DNA from: Bacteroides mediterraneensis
GTDB lineage: Bacteria; Bacteroidota; Bacteroidia; Bacteroidales; Bacteroidaceae
Direction: 5' to 3'
Length of the DNA: 64,000 nt
Assembly: GCF_900128455.1 (NCBI RefSeq)
Contig: NZ_LT635783.1
Span: forward strand, 658,322 to 722,321
The translations under genes and the position numbers were made by a program. This document shows, one piece after another, positions 33,629 to 43,012 of this stretch. Every line of letters begins with the position of its first letter. Positions within the stretch are counted from its first letter, which is position 1. The notes under the pieces are model-generated. The model saw only the letters and a list, made by a program, of their open reading frames with translations. It did no database searches and was not told the DNA's origin.

Positions 33629-34951
33629 TTATTTCAGGTATTGTGTCACCTTCCCGCTAAGTTGTAGCAGGGATATTTCACACATCTTCGTATCATATTC
33701 TGCGGAAAGGATGCGTTCTTCCGCATCGAGGAGGCTTTTCTGGGCTTCACGCATTTCGATTCCGGACAAATCTCCCAGCAGGTAGCGTTCTTTGGCTATC
33801 TCGTGGTTCTCTTTGGCGGAAATCAGGTTCTGGCGTTCCAGATTCAGCAAGCGGATGTTGTTGCGGTAGGCTTGCCACAGGTTACTCAGGTCGGCCCGAA
33901 GTCCTTGTTCCAGCTCGTCGCGGGCCAGCTGGGCGTTGCGGATGGCCAGACTGGCATTTCGTTTCTCGCGTTTCCGGTTGCCGTCGAAGAGGTTGAATCC
34001 TACGGTGATGCCCCCGCTGAATCCCCAGTTGCTGCGCTGGCGGGTGGCATTGACATCGTATTTATTGAGGGTATAACCGTAGCCGGCATTCAACCGTACA
34101 TACGGATAGTTACGCGACAATACTTTTTTATAATCCAACTGGGCCAGTACGGTATTCTGGTCTGCTTGCAACAAGCTGGAGTTGGCCTGTAGGGTACCCT
34201 CCCACAAGGCGTTGAAATCCAGGCTTTCGTTGACATCAATCACCGAGTCTTTCACGCTGAGCGGACGGTCCATATCTTTGGCGGCCATCAGCTCGTTCAG
34301 GTTGATACGGGAAGTATGTACCAGTTCCCGTTGTTTGATATACTGCGCCCGGTCGGCATTGAAGTCCACGGTGGCCTGCTGATAATCCAGCCGGGAGAAG
34401 TTTCCGATGTGGTAGCGTTCTTCTACGATGCGCAGACGTTCCCGGGACAGCGACACGGCATAGCGGAAATTCTTCAACCGGATTTCTTGTTGGATGTAGT
34501 TATAGTATTCTGCCGTGAGGGTGGCGATGAAGTCCTCAATGGCAATCCGGGTGTTGGTGGCTCCCTGTCGTTCGAGCTCTTTCAGCTGCTTGTAAGTGGT
34601 ACTGATGTTGAACCCGTCGAAAATCGTCCAGTTCAAGTCGATACCCGCGTCCAAGGTCTGGTCGTATACGCCACGGAGTTGGGTGGTTTCTCCCGTTTCA
34701 CGCGACTGGCTGTTGCTGTTGTCCGCGTTTCCGGTATAGCCGGCTGTCAGGTCCACCGTAGGCAGGTAGCCCGCATTTCCCAGGGTGGCGTTGTTTTTAC
34801 TTACCTGCTCTTCGTTGCGGGTAATGCGGAGCGAATAGTTGTTGGCCAATCCTTCTTCCAGGCATTGTTGCAAGGTATAAGTGTACTGGGCCTGTGCCGG
34901 AAGTCCCAGACCGAGTAAAAAAAGTGCATAGTAAATAGACCGTTTTCTCAT
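33629..34951 (-). CDS. TolC-family outer membrane efflux protein (RND operon)
   Basis: This is the outer-membrane channel of the RND pump encoded just upstream. It has 440 residues, with a signal peptide (YALFLLGLGLPAQAQ). Two helical repeats are rich in Gln/Asn/Ala/Leu, for example LKELERQGATNTRIAIEDFI, and conserved glycine-containing strands such as GGITVGFNLFDGNRKR. Its ATG overlaps the stop of the RND permease (ATGA), so translation is probably coupled. Confidence 0.93.
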   Translation of the reverse strand: MRKRSIYYALFLLGLGLPAQAQYTYTLQQCLEEGLANNYSLRITRNEEQVSKNNATLGNAGYLPTVDLTAGYTGNADNSNSQSRETGETTQLRGVYDQTLDAGIDLNWTIFDGFNISTTYKQLKELERQGATNTRIAIEDFIATLTAEYYNYIQQEIRLKNFRYAVSLSRERLRIVEERYHIGNFSRLDYQQATVDFNADRAQYIKQRELVHTSRINLNELMAAKDMDRPLSVKDSVIDVNESLDFNALWEGTLQANSSLLQADQNTVLAQLDYKKVLSRNYPYVRLNAGYGYTLNKYDVNATRQRSNWGFSGGITVGFNLFDGNRKREKRNASLAIRNAQLARDELEQGLRADLSNLWQAYRNNIRLLNLERQNLISAKENHEIAKERYLLGDLSGIEMREAQKSLLDAEERILSAEYDTKMCEISLLQLSGKVTQYLK

Positions 34952-37900
34952 TTCTTTTCTTTTTTAGCGCGGTTAGTCGATATATAAGAATAAATGGCCG
35001 GTACGATGTACATCGTCAGGAAGGTGGAGACCAGCATACCGCCTACTACAGCCACTCCCATGGCGATGCGCTGGTTGGCCCCTTCGCCCGACGCGAAGGC
35101 CAGTGGCAACAATCCGAGGATGGTAGAGGCACTGGTCATCAGAATTGGGCGCAGACGCTGGAGGGCCGCATCGCGGATGGCCAGCATCTTTTCTTCGCCC
35201 GCCTCCTGTTTTTGGTTGGCAAATTCCACAATCAGGATACCGTTCTTGGCCACCAGTCCAATCAGCATGATGATACCAATTTGACTGAAGATGTTCATCG
35301 TGATGTCGCCGAAGTACATGAAGACCAGGGCACCGGCGATGGCCAGCGGCACGGTGAGCATGATGATGAGCGGGTCTTTGAAACTTTCAAACTGGGCCGA
35401 AAGAATCAGGTAAATCAAAATCAGGGCCAGAATGAAGGCGAACATCAGGCTGGAGGAACTTTCGCGGTATTCCTTGGAATCGCCCGACAAGGCGGTGCGG
35501 AACGTGTCGTCCAGAACCTTGTCGGCAATCTTGTCCATCTCGTCCAGACCGTCGCCGATGGTTTTGCCTTCGGCCAGTCCCGCAGAAATGGTCGCAGAGA
35601 TGAAACGGTTGTAATGATACAGTTTGGGGGGTGCCACAGCTTCCACAAATTCCACCAGGTTGTCCAGCTGTATCATCTCTCCCTTGTCGTTCCGGATATA
35701 AATCGACTTGATGTTGGCCGGCTGGTTACGTTGCTGGCGGTTGATTTGTCCGAGAATCTCATACTGCTTGCCATTCATGTAGAAATAGCCCATGCGCTGC
35801 CCGCTTAACCCGTATTGCAAGGTTTCTCCGATGTCGCGTACACTCACACCCATGGTACCAGCCTTGTCGCGGTTGATGGTGACACGCATTTCCGGACTGC
35901 TGAACTTCAGGTCCACGTCGGCCATCTGGAAGGTCGGGTTATCGTATACTTGGGCCAGAAACTCTGGCAATACCTCCTGTAGCTTTTCGATGCTGACCGC
36001 CTGAAGCACATATTGTACCGGCATACTCGCTCTTCGTCCGCCGAAAGAAGACTGCTGTTGTACGAAGGAACGGGCCTTGGTATGCGTACGGATAGCCTTA
36101 GAGATTTTTTCGGCTATCTCCATCTGGGTGTAATCGCGTTCCTTGATGTCTTTCAGGGTAACCTGGATGTTTCCGCTTCCACTCGATACGCGGGCCGTGA
36201 CAAAAGCTGCATCTGGAACGATGGAGTCGACCAATGTGTTGATTTCTTCCGTATAGTCACGGATGTATTCATAGCTGGCCCCTTCGGCCGCGCTGGTCCG
36301 GATGTTGATTTGCGAGCGGTCTTCCAGTGGGGCCATCTCGGCTGGAATATGGTTCCATAAGTAACCGATGAGGGCCAAAGTAATCAGAACGAATGGTATG
36401 GCGATGATACGCTTGTGCAGAAAGGCCTGAAGGCTGCGGGCATACAGGCGGTTCATGCCTTCGAAGAAAGGCTCTGTCTTCCGGTAAAACCAGTTCTGCT
36501 TTTCCCGGTGCTTCAACAATTTGGTAGCCAGCATCGGGGTGAAGGTCAGGGCCGAGAAAGCCGAGATAATGACAGAGCCGGCTACTACGAAACTGAATTC
36601 GCGGAAGAGGCGTCCGCTGGTTCCTTCCATGAAGACAATCGGGATGAACACGGCGGCCAGGGTAATGGTGGTGGAAATCACGGCAAAGAAAATTTCTTTA
36701 GCCCCCTCGATACCAGCCTCGAATGGTTTCATTCCTCTCTCGATGCGGATATAGATGTTTTCGGTCATCACGATGGCATCGTCGACCACCAGTCCCACCG
36801 ACAGGACGACGGCCAGCATGGTGAGTACGTTGATGGAGAATCCGGCGATATACATCACGAAGAAGGCTCCGATGAGGGAGACCGGAATTACGATACAGGG
36901 AATCAAGGTGACACGCCAGTCGCGCAGGAAAAGGAAGATGATGATAATCACCAGCGCGAAAGCCTCGTACACGGTACTTTCCACTTCTGCGATGGAGGCA
37001 CGGATAAAGCGGGTGTTGTCGAAACCGTATGTGTATTCCACGTCGTCGGGCAAGTCTTTCTTCATCTGCTCCATGCGTTCGTACACGGCGTCGGCAATGT
37101 CGATGTGGTTGGCACCCGGTTGCGGAATGACGACGACACCCACCATGGGTACCCCGTTCATCTTCATGTAGCTCTTCAGGTCGGCCGGTCCCAGTTCCGC
37201 GTAACCGATGTCACTGAAGCGCACCACCTGTCCGTTTTGTTCTTTCAGGATGATGTTGTTGAATTCCTTCGCCGTATGCATCTGTCCCATGGTGCGCAGG
37301 GTCAGTTCCACAGTATTTCCTTCTATGCTTCCAGACGGAAGTTCCAGGTTCTGTTTGTCGATGGCATTTTTCACGTCTACCGGAGTGATGCTGTAGCCGG
37401 CCATTTTGACCGGGTCGAGCCACAGACGCATGGAATAGCGTTTCTCTCCCCAGATGGAGACGCTGCTCACGTCGGGAATGGTTTGCAGCTGTTCCTTGAC
37501 GGTCAGGTCGGCAATCTCACTCAGTTCCAGCAAAGAACGGGTGTGACTTTGTATGGCCACCATCAGGATAGGGCTGGCATCGGCGTCGGCTTTGGATACG
37601 GTAGGCGGGTCACAGTCGCGGGGCAGGTAGCGCTGGGCACGCGACACCTTGTCGCGCACGTCGTTGGCAGCGGTTTCCAGGTCGACCGACAGTTCAAATT
37701 CCACGGTGATGCGGCATTGTCCCTGTTGGCTGGTACTCGACAGGGAACGGATACCCGGAATCCCGTTGATGTTTTGTTCCAGCGGTTCTGTAATCTGGTT
37801 CTCAATTACTTCTGCATTGGCTCCCGGATAGCTGCAGGTCACGGAGATGATGGGGTTGTCCACCGAAGGGTATTCACGTACCCCCAGGGTGGTGTAGCCA

Positions 37901-37980
37901 ATCAGTCCGAAAAGCAGGATGATAATGGTGAGCACAGTGGCCAGTACGGGCCTTCTGATACTAAGTTCGGAGATGTTCAT
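34948..37980 (-). CDS. RND multidrug efflux permease (AcrB/HAE-1 type)
   Basis: This is a proton-driven inner-membrane pump of 1010 residues with the two-fold RND layout. The proton-relay aspartates are in VVDDAIVMTENIYI (about residue 400), and the matching lysine is in IGLVAKNGILIVEFANQ near residue 930. Two large periplasmic loops (about 40-330 and 560-860) follow helices 1 and 7. It lies between the adaptor (11-base gap) and the channel gene (4-base overlap). The HAE-1 branch exports hydrophobic or amphiphilic compounds; the exact substrate is unknown. Confidence 0.97.
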   Translation of the reverse strand: MNISELSIRRPVLATVLTIIILLFGLIGYTTLGVREYPSVDNPIISVTCSYPGANAEVIENQITEPLEQNINGIPGIRSLSSTSQQGQCRITVEFELSVDLETAANDVRDKVSRAQRYLPRDCDPPTVSKADADASPILMVAIQSHTRSLLELSEIADLTVKEQLQTIPDVSSVSIWGEKRYSMRLWLDPVKMAGYSITPVDVKNAIDKQNLELPSGSIEGNTVELTLRTMGQMHTAKEFNNIILKEQNGQVVRFSDIGYAELGPADLKSYMKMNGVPMVGVVVIPQPGANHIDIADAVYERMEQMKKDLPDDVEYTYGFDNTRFIRASIAEVESTVYEAFALVIIIIFLFLRDWRVTLIPCIVIPVSLIGAFFVMYIAGFSINVLTMLAVVLSVGLVVDDAIVMTENIYIRIERGMKPFEAGIEGAKEIFFAVISTTITLAAVFIPIVFMEGTSGRLFREFSFVVAGSVIISAFSALTFTPMLATKLLKHREKQNWFYRKTEPFFEGMNRLYARSLQAFLHKRIIAIPFVLITLALIGYLWNHIPAEMAPLEDRSQINIRTSAAEGASYEYIRDYTEEINTLVDSIVPDAAFVTARVSSGSGNIQVTLKDIKERDYTQMEIAEKISKAIRTHTKARSFVQQQSSFGGRRASMPVQYVLQAVSIEKLQEVLPEFLAQVYDNPTFQMADVDLKFSSPEMRVTINRDKAGTMGVSVRDIGETLQYGLSGQRMGYFYMNGKQYEILGQINRQQRNQPANIKSIYIRNDKGEMIQLDNLVEFVEAVAPPKLYHYNRFISATISAGLAEGKTIGDGLDEMDKIADKVLDDTFRTALSGDSKEYRESSSSLMFAFILALILIYLILSAQFESFKDPLIIMLTVPLAIAGALVFMYFGDITMNIFSQIGIIMLIGLVAKNGILIVEFANQKQEAGEEKMLAIRDAALQRLRPILMTSASTILGLLPLAFASGEGANQRIAMGVAVVGGMLVSTFLTMYIVPAIYSYISTNRAKKEKK

Positions 37981-37991
37981 ACGGCAGAAAG

Positions 37992-39068
37992 TTAGTTGAT
38001 TTGATCAAGAATTACCGGCATGCCGGTGCGCAGTTGAAGGGTACCGGAGGTCAGGATGGTATCTCCGGCCGACAATCCTTTTAGAATCTGTACTTCTGCT
38101 TCCGTGCGGATACCGATTTCCACATCTACCGGTTCGGCCACTCCCGAGCGGTACACGAATACCTTGTTCTTTCCCATTTCCGGGACGATGGCTTCCGATG
38201 GAATGGCGATGGCGTCTTGAATTTCTTTCTGCTTCAGTTCGATGTCCGCATAGCGTCCGGGCAACAGTTCTCCGTTGCGGTTCGGATAGAGGGCGCGGAC
38301 GGTCAGTGTATGGGTTTCTTCATTGATGCGTGATTCCGTGGCATAAACCTGTGAGTTGAAGGCTTCCAATCGTCCTTCAATCTTGAAGGTCAGGTTTGTG
38401 CCTTTCTTGATTTCGCGGGCATAACGTTCCGGTACGGCAAATTCCACCTTGAGCGGAGTGATTTTCGTCAGTTTGGCGATGACGGTTGTGGGGGAGGCGT
38501 AAGCTCCTAGGCTGACCTGCCGCAGTCCGATGATACCGTCGAACGGAGCACGGAGTTCCGTCATGGCAATGTTTGCTTTCACGTTCTCGATGTCTGCATT
38601 CAAGGTAGCCAGTTCCGTTTTCACCTGTTCGTAGGCTTCTTTACTCACCGCATCGCGTTGCAGCAAGGCATTCTGACGGAACACACGGTCTTCGGCCAGT
38701 GGCATCTGGGCCTCCAGCCGTTTCAGCTGGGCTTGCAACTGGCTGTCGTTCACTTTGGCCAGCAGCTGTCCTTTGGATACGAAAGAGCCCTCTGTGAAAT
38801 CAATGCTCGTGATTTTTCCGGAGGTTTCAAACGACAAGTCTACTTCCTCATCCGGCATCAGTTTACCACTGACAAACAGCTGGTCGGTGAGCAAATGAGG
38901 TTTGAGTATTTTTGCATTTACGTTGAGTGCTTTGGACTTGCCGGTGGGCACTTGCTTCTCGGCTGCTTCCAGTTCTTCATTCTTCCAAGGGGTAAACGTG
39001 TGGATACCTAAGGCAATGACTCCTGCCCCTATCACTACGATGATTCCCCATTTGATGCGTTTGTCCAT
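37992..39068 (-). CDS. RND efflux periplasmic adaptor
   Basis: This is the membrane-fusion adaptor of the RND system, 358 residues. An N-terminal anchor (IIVVIGAGVIALGIHTF) is followed by the lipoyl half-motif GSFVSKGQLLAKVND, a short alpha-hairpin (about 115-160) and ELRAPFDGIIGLRQVSLGAY (second lipoyl half). The beta-barrel and membrane-proximal domains end in LSAGDTILTSGTLQLRTGMPV. It is first in the operon, with a perfect -7 box 37 bases upstream. No regulator gene is adjacent. Confidence 0.95.
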   Translation of the reverse strand: MDKRIKWGIIVVIGAGVIALGIHTFTPWKNEELEAAEKQVPTGKSKALNVNAKILKPHLLTDQLFVSGKLMPDEEVDLSFETSGKITSIDFTEGSFVSKGQLLAKVNDSQLQAQLKRLEAQMPLAEDRVFRQNALLQRDAVSKEAYEQVKTELATLNADIENVKANIAMTELRAPFDGIIGLRQVSLGAYASPTTVIAKLTKITPLKVEFAVPERYAREIKKGTNLTFKIEGRLEAFNSQVYATESRINEETHTLTVRALYPNRNGELLPGRYADIELKQKEIQDAIAIPSEAIVPEMGKNKVFVYRSGVAEPVDVEIGIRTEAEVQILKGLSAGDTILTSGTLQLRTGMPVILDQIN

Positions 39069-39104
39069 GTGTTTGTTAGATTAAGATTAAAACGATATAC
39101 TTGG

Positions 39105-39112
39105 CAAATATA
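39105..39112 (-). promoter_or_regulatory. -7 box for the RND operon
   Basis: The minus strand reads TATATTTG, 36 bases before the adaptor ATG. Confidence 0.5.
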
Positions 39113-39588
39113 TGAATTTATGGGAGGAATTCTATGTGTTTCATACTTTTTATAAAATAGGAAAGGCTTTTATTGGGATGGTGATTGAAACGTTAACTGT
39201 AAATAGTGGAATGGCCTTGTGAGTTGTGCTGTATGTTGATAATTAGTGGTCTATGGTGATTCTCTTATTCTATAGCCTTTATGGTTCCTGACCTTATTGA
39301 TTATATTAGATTCCACTGTCAGAAGAATAACTTTTATCTTGCTATTTCATAGCCTTTTCTGTTTCTAAATTAATCCTTTTAGGTAGTTATTTAAGAGTGC
39401 AAGTCTTTTATTCCTTTTTGCTTTTAGTGAGGAAAGACTCCGATGGATTCCAGTTTCCTTTCGATAAGACATCAAATGATTGTTGCTGTAAGTGAAAGAA
39501 TACGCTCAGATATAGTTGGGGACTGACTATTGGTTGAATAATTACATAGTTTGGCATTTTTGTGGCATAGGGTCCAGTGTAGGTTATC

Positions 39589-39596
39589 TACATTTG
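39589..39596 (+). promoter_or_regulatory. -7 box upstream of the SusC-like gene
   Basis: TACATTTG lies about 166 bases before the SusC ATG, giving a long 5' leader. A second match, TACCTTTG at 39639-39646, lies inside the leader. Confidence 0.4.
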
Positions 39597-39762
39597 CATT
39601 AAAAGACAAATGTTTAAATTAAAACAACTATGAATAAATACCTTTGGAATAACTCAGCCTGATTTTTTATGTTTATCAGGAGTCAATGGTTGGTCTATTG
39701 TCTCCTGCAGAGAGAAGAGTAAAGTATAGCTTCTGTACATTTAAATCTAATATCAAAAATAA

Positions 39763-42700
39763 ATGGTCAAAAAAATCTTATTTTTATTCCTAATTTTGTT
39801 TGCATCTTCCCTTGGGGCACAAAATGTGGCTATTACAGGAACTGTGACCGATGCAAATGGTGAACCTCTGATAGGTGTGAATGTGGTGATAAAGGGCACT
39901 TCGACAGGTGCTATCACAGACTTGGATGGTGCTTTCTCTGTGAATGGAAAGCAAGGAGACATAATGGTGTTTACGTATATTGGTATGGAAACGAAGGAAG
40001 TTCCATTTCAGGGAACACCATTGCGGGTGGTATTGAAAGATGATACGAAGGTGCTGGATGAAGTTGTGGTGGTGGGATACGGTTCTCAGAAGAAGGTGAA
40101 CTTGACTGGTTCGGTGGCAACCGTCAATTTTTCTGATGAAACGCTTTCTCGCCCGGTGACTACGGTGTCTGCAGCCTTATCAGGTATGGCTGCCGGTTTG
40201 AATGTGATGACTACCAGCAGCAAACCAAACTCAGAAAGTGCTTCAGTACTGATTCGTGGTAATGGTACGTTGAATGATTCAAGTCCGTTGATTTTGGTTG
40301 ATGGTATGGAGATGGACTTAAATCAGATCAATCCCAATGATATAGCTTCGATTTCAGTTCTGAAGGATGCTGCTTCTTGTGCAATTTATGGTAACCGTGG
40401 TGCCAATGGTGTTATTTTGGTGACTACGAAACAAGGTACCGATGGCAAGATTAACGTATCTTATTCGGGCAAATTTTCACTGAATACACCTGCCAGACTT
40501 ATCCATCAGGTATCCAATTATGCCGATTATATGGAGCTGATGAATGAAGCTGCGACCAACAGTGGTCAGGCTGCCTTATTCACACAATCAACCATTGACC
40601 AATGGCGTGCTGCTGAAAAGGACCCTAACGGTATTTCTGAATCTGGTTATCCAAACTATGTTGCTTATCCTAATACTGATTGGTATGATGAAGTGTACAA
40701 TCCTAAATGGATGCAAGAGCATACCGTTACTGTAATGGGTGCAGAGAAACGTACAACTTATAATTTGAGTGCTACCTATGTAGACAATCCGGGCTTGGCC
40801 GACAACTCGGGCATGAAGAAATACTATATGCGTTCCAATATCGAATCGAAGATTTCCGATTTTCTGAAGGTCGGTTTGCGTGCCTGGGGCTATCATACCG
40901 ATCAGGAACGTAACAATATTGATGACCTGAACGGTAATATGATGCAGAAGGCTACTCCGGGTACTTATCCCTATTATGATGGCGCTTATGGTTCGCCTGC
41001 AGCAACTGAGGAAGACCCTGTTTCAACAAATCCTGTTTATTTTATTAACCGTCAGGGTGGTTTCTACAAGCAGACCAAGTTCTATGTCAATCCCTATGTT
41101 AAGATTGACTTTCTGAAACACTTCTCGCTGAGTTATAACTTCTATTATGACCACTTCCGTAATGAGCAATTTTTGCATGATACGGATTACCGTGAACAAA
41201 AGAATTTCCGTACTGGAATCGTCACGAGTACTCCTCCTACTTCTGAGACATTGGCCGAGGATATTGTATATTATTATATCGATGGAGACCAAAGTTGGAA
41301 GAGTAGCACAGTGTTGAATTACGGGCAGGTGTTCAACAAAAAGCATGATGTGGCAGCTATGATTGGTTATGAGGAATACCGTAAATGGCGCCGTACGACA
41401 GATGTGAGCAAAAAAGGTATGGTTGATTCTGGTCTGACAGATTTTGATGCTATGAGTGAGCCTAATTATTTGTCTGGTAATACGACAGAATATTCGTCTC
41501 GTTCGCTCTTTGGCCGTTTTACCTATGCTTATGACTCTCGCTATTTGTTTGAAGTCAATATGCGTTATGATGGTTCGTCACGTTTCGCTCCTGAAAGTCG
41601 CTGGGGAATTTTCCCGTCGTTCTCGGCAGGTTGGCGTATTTCGGAAGAAAACTTTATGAAAAACCTTGGCTGGTTCGATAATTTGAAATTGCGTGCTTCT
41701 TGGGGTAAGTTAGGTAATAATTCGATTGGTAACTATGATTGGCAGGCGCTTTATGGCATTAAGCAGTATGTGTTTGGCAATTCGCTTATTTCAGGTCTTG
41801 GCATGACATCCTTCTCCAACTACAATCTGGAATGGGAGGCTACCACTGTTACCAATCTGGGTCTTGATTTTGCTATACTGAACAATCGTTTGACAGGTAC
41901 CATAGAATGGTATAACAAAGTGACCAACGGTATTTTGTATAACCCGACTTTGTCGCCTACGTTGTCTTATTTTAGTTCTCCAAAAGAAAATATAGCAGAG
42001 GTAACCAATCGCGGTGTTGAACTCACATTGGGCTGGCAGGATCATGTTAATGGTTTTGCTTATAACATTTCCGGCAATTTCTCGTTCAACAAGAATGAGG
42101 TGACTAAATATAAAGGAGAATTGCAACGTGGTTGGGTTGACGGGGTATGGACCACCAATTTGGGAGATGTGTCAACCGGTGGGGATACTCGTATTGTTGA
42201 AGGGCATACGATGAACGAATATTACATGCTCAAGCTGTATCATGGTAATGGCAGTGCATTCAATGTCGATGGGTCTGTGAATCCTAATGGAGGTCCTAAA
42301 GACGGTATGATACGTACTGAACAGGATATGAAGTGGTTGCAGGCCATGGTGAATGCCGGTTATGAGTTTTATCCTTCACAGGGTATTGGTAAAGACCGTA
42401 TCTGGTATGGTGATATCATTTATGCTGACCTCAACGGTGATGGTATTTATGGTAGCGACAACGACCGTGACTTTATTGGTTATTCGGCTACTCCTAAATT
42501 CTACTATGGTTTTCAGGCCAGTGCTTCGTGGAAAGGATTCGATCTTTCTATGAACTGGGCTGGTGCTGCAGGATTCAAGATTCAGTGGTATACACAGACA
42601 CAGAACAGTACGGTGATGACTCGTGGCTATGGTATCGGTAAGGATGTAGGTTACGATCATTATTTCTATGATCCGGAGAACCCTGAGGATCCTCGTACAA

Positions 42701-42993
42701 ACATCACTTCTAAGAATACTCGTTTGACAATGAGCGGTACCAATCAGGTCAGTACGGTAAGCGAATGGCATCTGCATAATGGAAATTATATGAAGTTGAA
42801 GAACTTGACCATAGGTTATACCTTCCCTAAGAAGTGGATGGAGAAACTCTATGTACAGAACCTGCGTGTTTATGCTTCTGGCGAAAATTTATTGACCATT
42901 ACCAAGTTTCAAGGCATGGATCCTGAAATGGCAACAGGAGCTGGTTATGCATCTATGAGACAATATGCATTTGGTATTAATGTAACATTCTAA
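39763..42993 (+). CDS. SusC-like TonB-dependent glycan transporter
   Basis: This outer-membrane receptor imports oligosaccharides with its SusD partner. It has 1076 residues: signal peptide (ILFLFLILFASSLGAQ), CarboxypepD_reg domain (about 22-100, GTVTDANGEPLIGVNVVIKG), then DEVVVVGYGSQKKVNLTG leading into the plug (about 120-230) and a long barrel ending in AFGINVTF. The segment PLILVDGMEMDLNQINPNDI is typical of SusC plugs. The SusD gene follows by 20 bases. Regulator genes (ECF sigma, HTCS or SusR) are absent from the neighbourhood. Confidence 0.95.
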   Translation: MVKKILFLFLILFASSLGAQNVAITGTVTDANGEPLIGVNVVIKGTSTGAITDLDGAFSVNGKQGDIMVFTYIGMETKEVPFQGTPLRVVLKDDTKVLDEVVVVGYGSQKKVNLTGSVATVNFSDETLSRPVTTVSAALSGMAAGLNVMTTSSKPNSESASVLIRGNGTLNDSSPLILVDGMEMDLNQINPNDIASISVLKDAASCAIYGNRGANGVILVTTKQGTDGKINVSYSGKFSLNTPARLIHQVSNYADYMELMNEAATNSGQAALFTQSTIDQWRAAEKDPNGISESGYPNYVAYPNTDWYDEVYNPKWMQEHTVTVMGAEKRTTYNLSATYVDNPGLADNSGMKKYYMRSNIESKISDFLKVGLRAWGYHTDQERNNIDDLNGNMMQKATPGTYPYYDGAYGSPAATEEDPVSTNPVYFINRQGGFYKQTKFYVNPYVKIDFLKHFSLSYNFYYDHFRNEQFLHDTDYREQKNFRTGIVTSTPPTSETLAEDIVYYYIDGDQSWKSSTVLNYGQVFNKKHDVAAMIGYEEYRKWRRTTDVSKKGMVDSGLTDFDAMSEPNYLSGNTTEYSSRSLFGRFTYAYDSRYLFEVNMRYDGSSRFAPESRWGIFPSFSAGWRISEENFMKNLGWFDNLKLRASWGKLGNNSIGNYDWQALYGIKQYVFGNSLISGLGMTSFSNYNLEWEATTVTNLGLDFAILNNRLTGTIEWYNKVTNGILYNPTLSPTLSYFSSPKENIAEVTNRGVELTLGWQDHVNGFAYNISGNFSFNKNEVTKYKGELQRGWVDGVWTTNLGDVSTGGDTRIVEGHTMNEYYMLKLYHGNGSAFNVDGSVNPNGGPKDGMIRTEQDMKWLQAMVNAGYEFYPSQGIGKDRIWYGDIIYADLNGDGIYGSDNDRDFIGYSATPKFYYGFQASASWKGFDLSMNWAGAAGFKIQWYTQTQNSTVMTRGYGIGKDVGYDHYFYDPENPEDPRTNITSKNTRLTMSGTNQVSTVSEWHLHNGNYMKLKNLTIGYTFPKKWMEKLYVQNLRVYASGENLLTITKFQGMDPEMATGAGYASMRQYAFGINVTF

Positions 42994-43012
42994 GAAAAGG
43001 AGAAATTGAATA

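Larger units (their letters stand above)
39069..39762. other. 694-bp intergenic region with possible susC leader
   Basis: No full gene is seen. The left end holds the promoter of the RND operon. From 39589 there is a -7 box pointing to the SusC gene, and the following leader holds two very short ORFs (39630-39662, reading MNKYLWNNSA; and an ATG at 39668 with 17 codons). The second overlaps a weak hairpin of AGGAG and CTCCT arms (39679-39707). The middle, 39120-39580, is AT-rich and featureless to my eye. Confidence 0.4.

Noticed and set aside
36415..37995. A 526-codon plus-strand ORF opposite the RND permease.
   Set aside because: It is the antisense shadow of a clear AcrB-type gene and is His/Gln-rich without domains.
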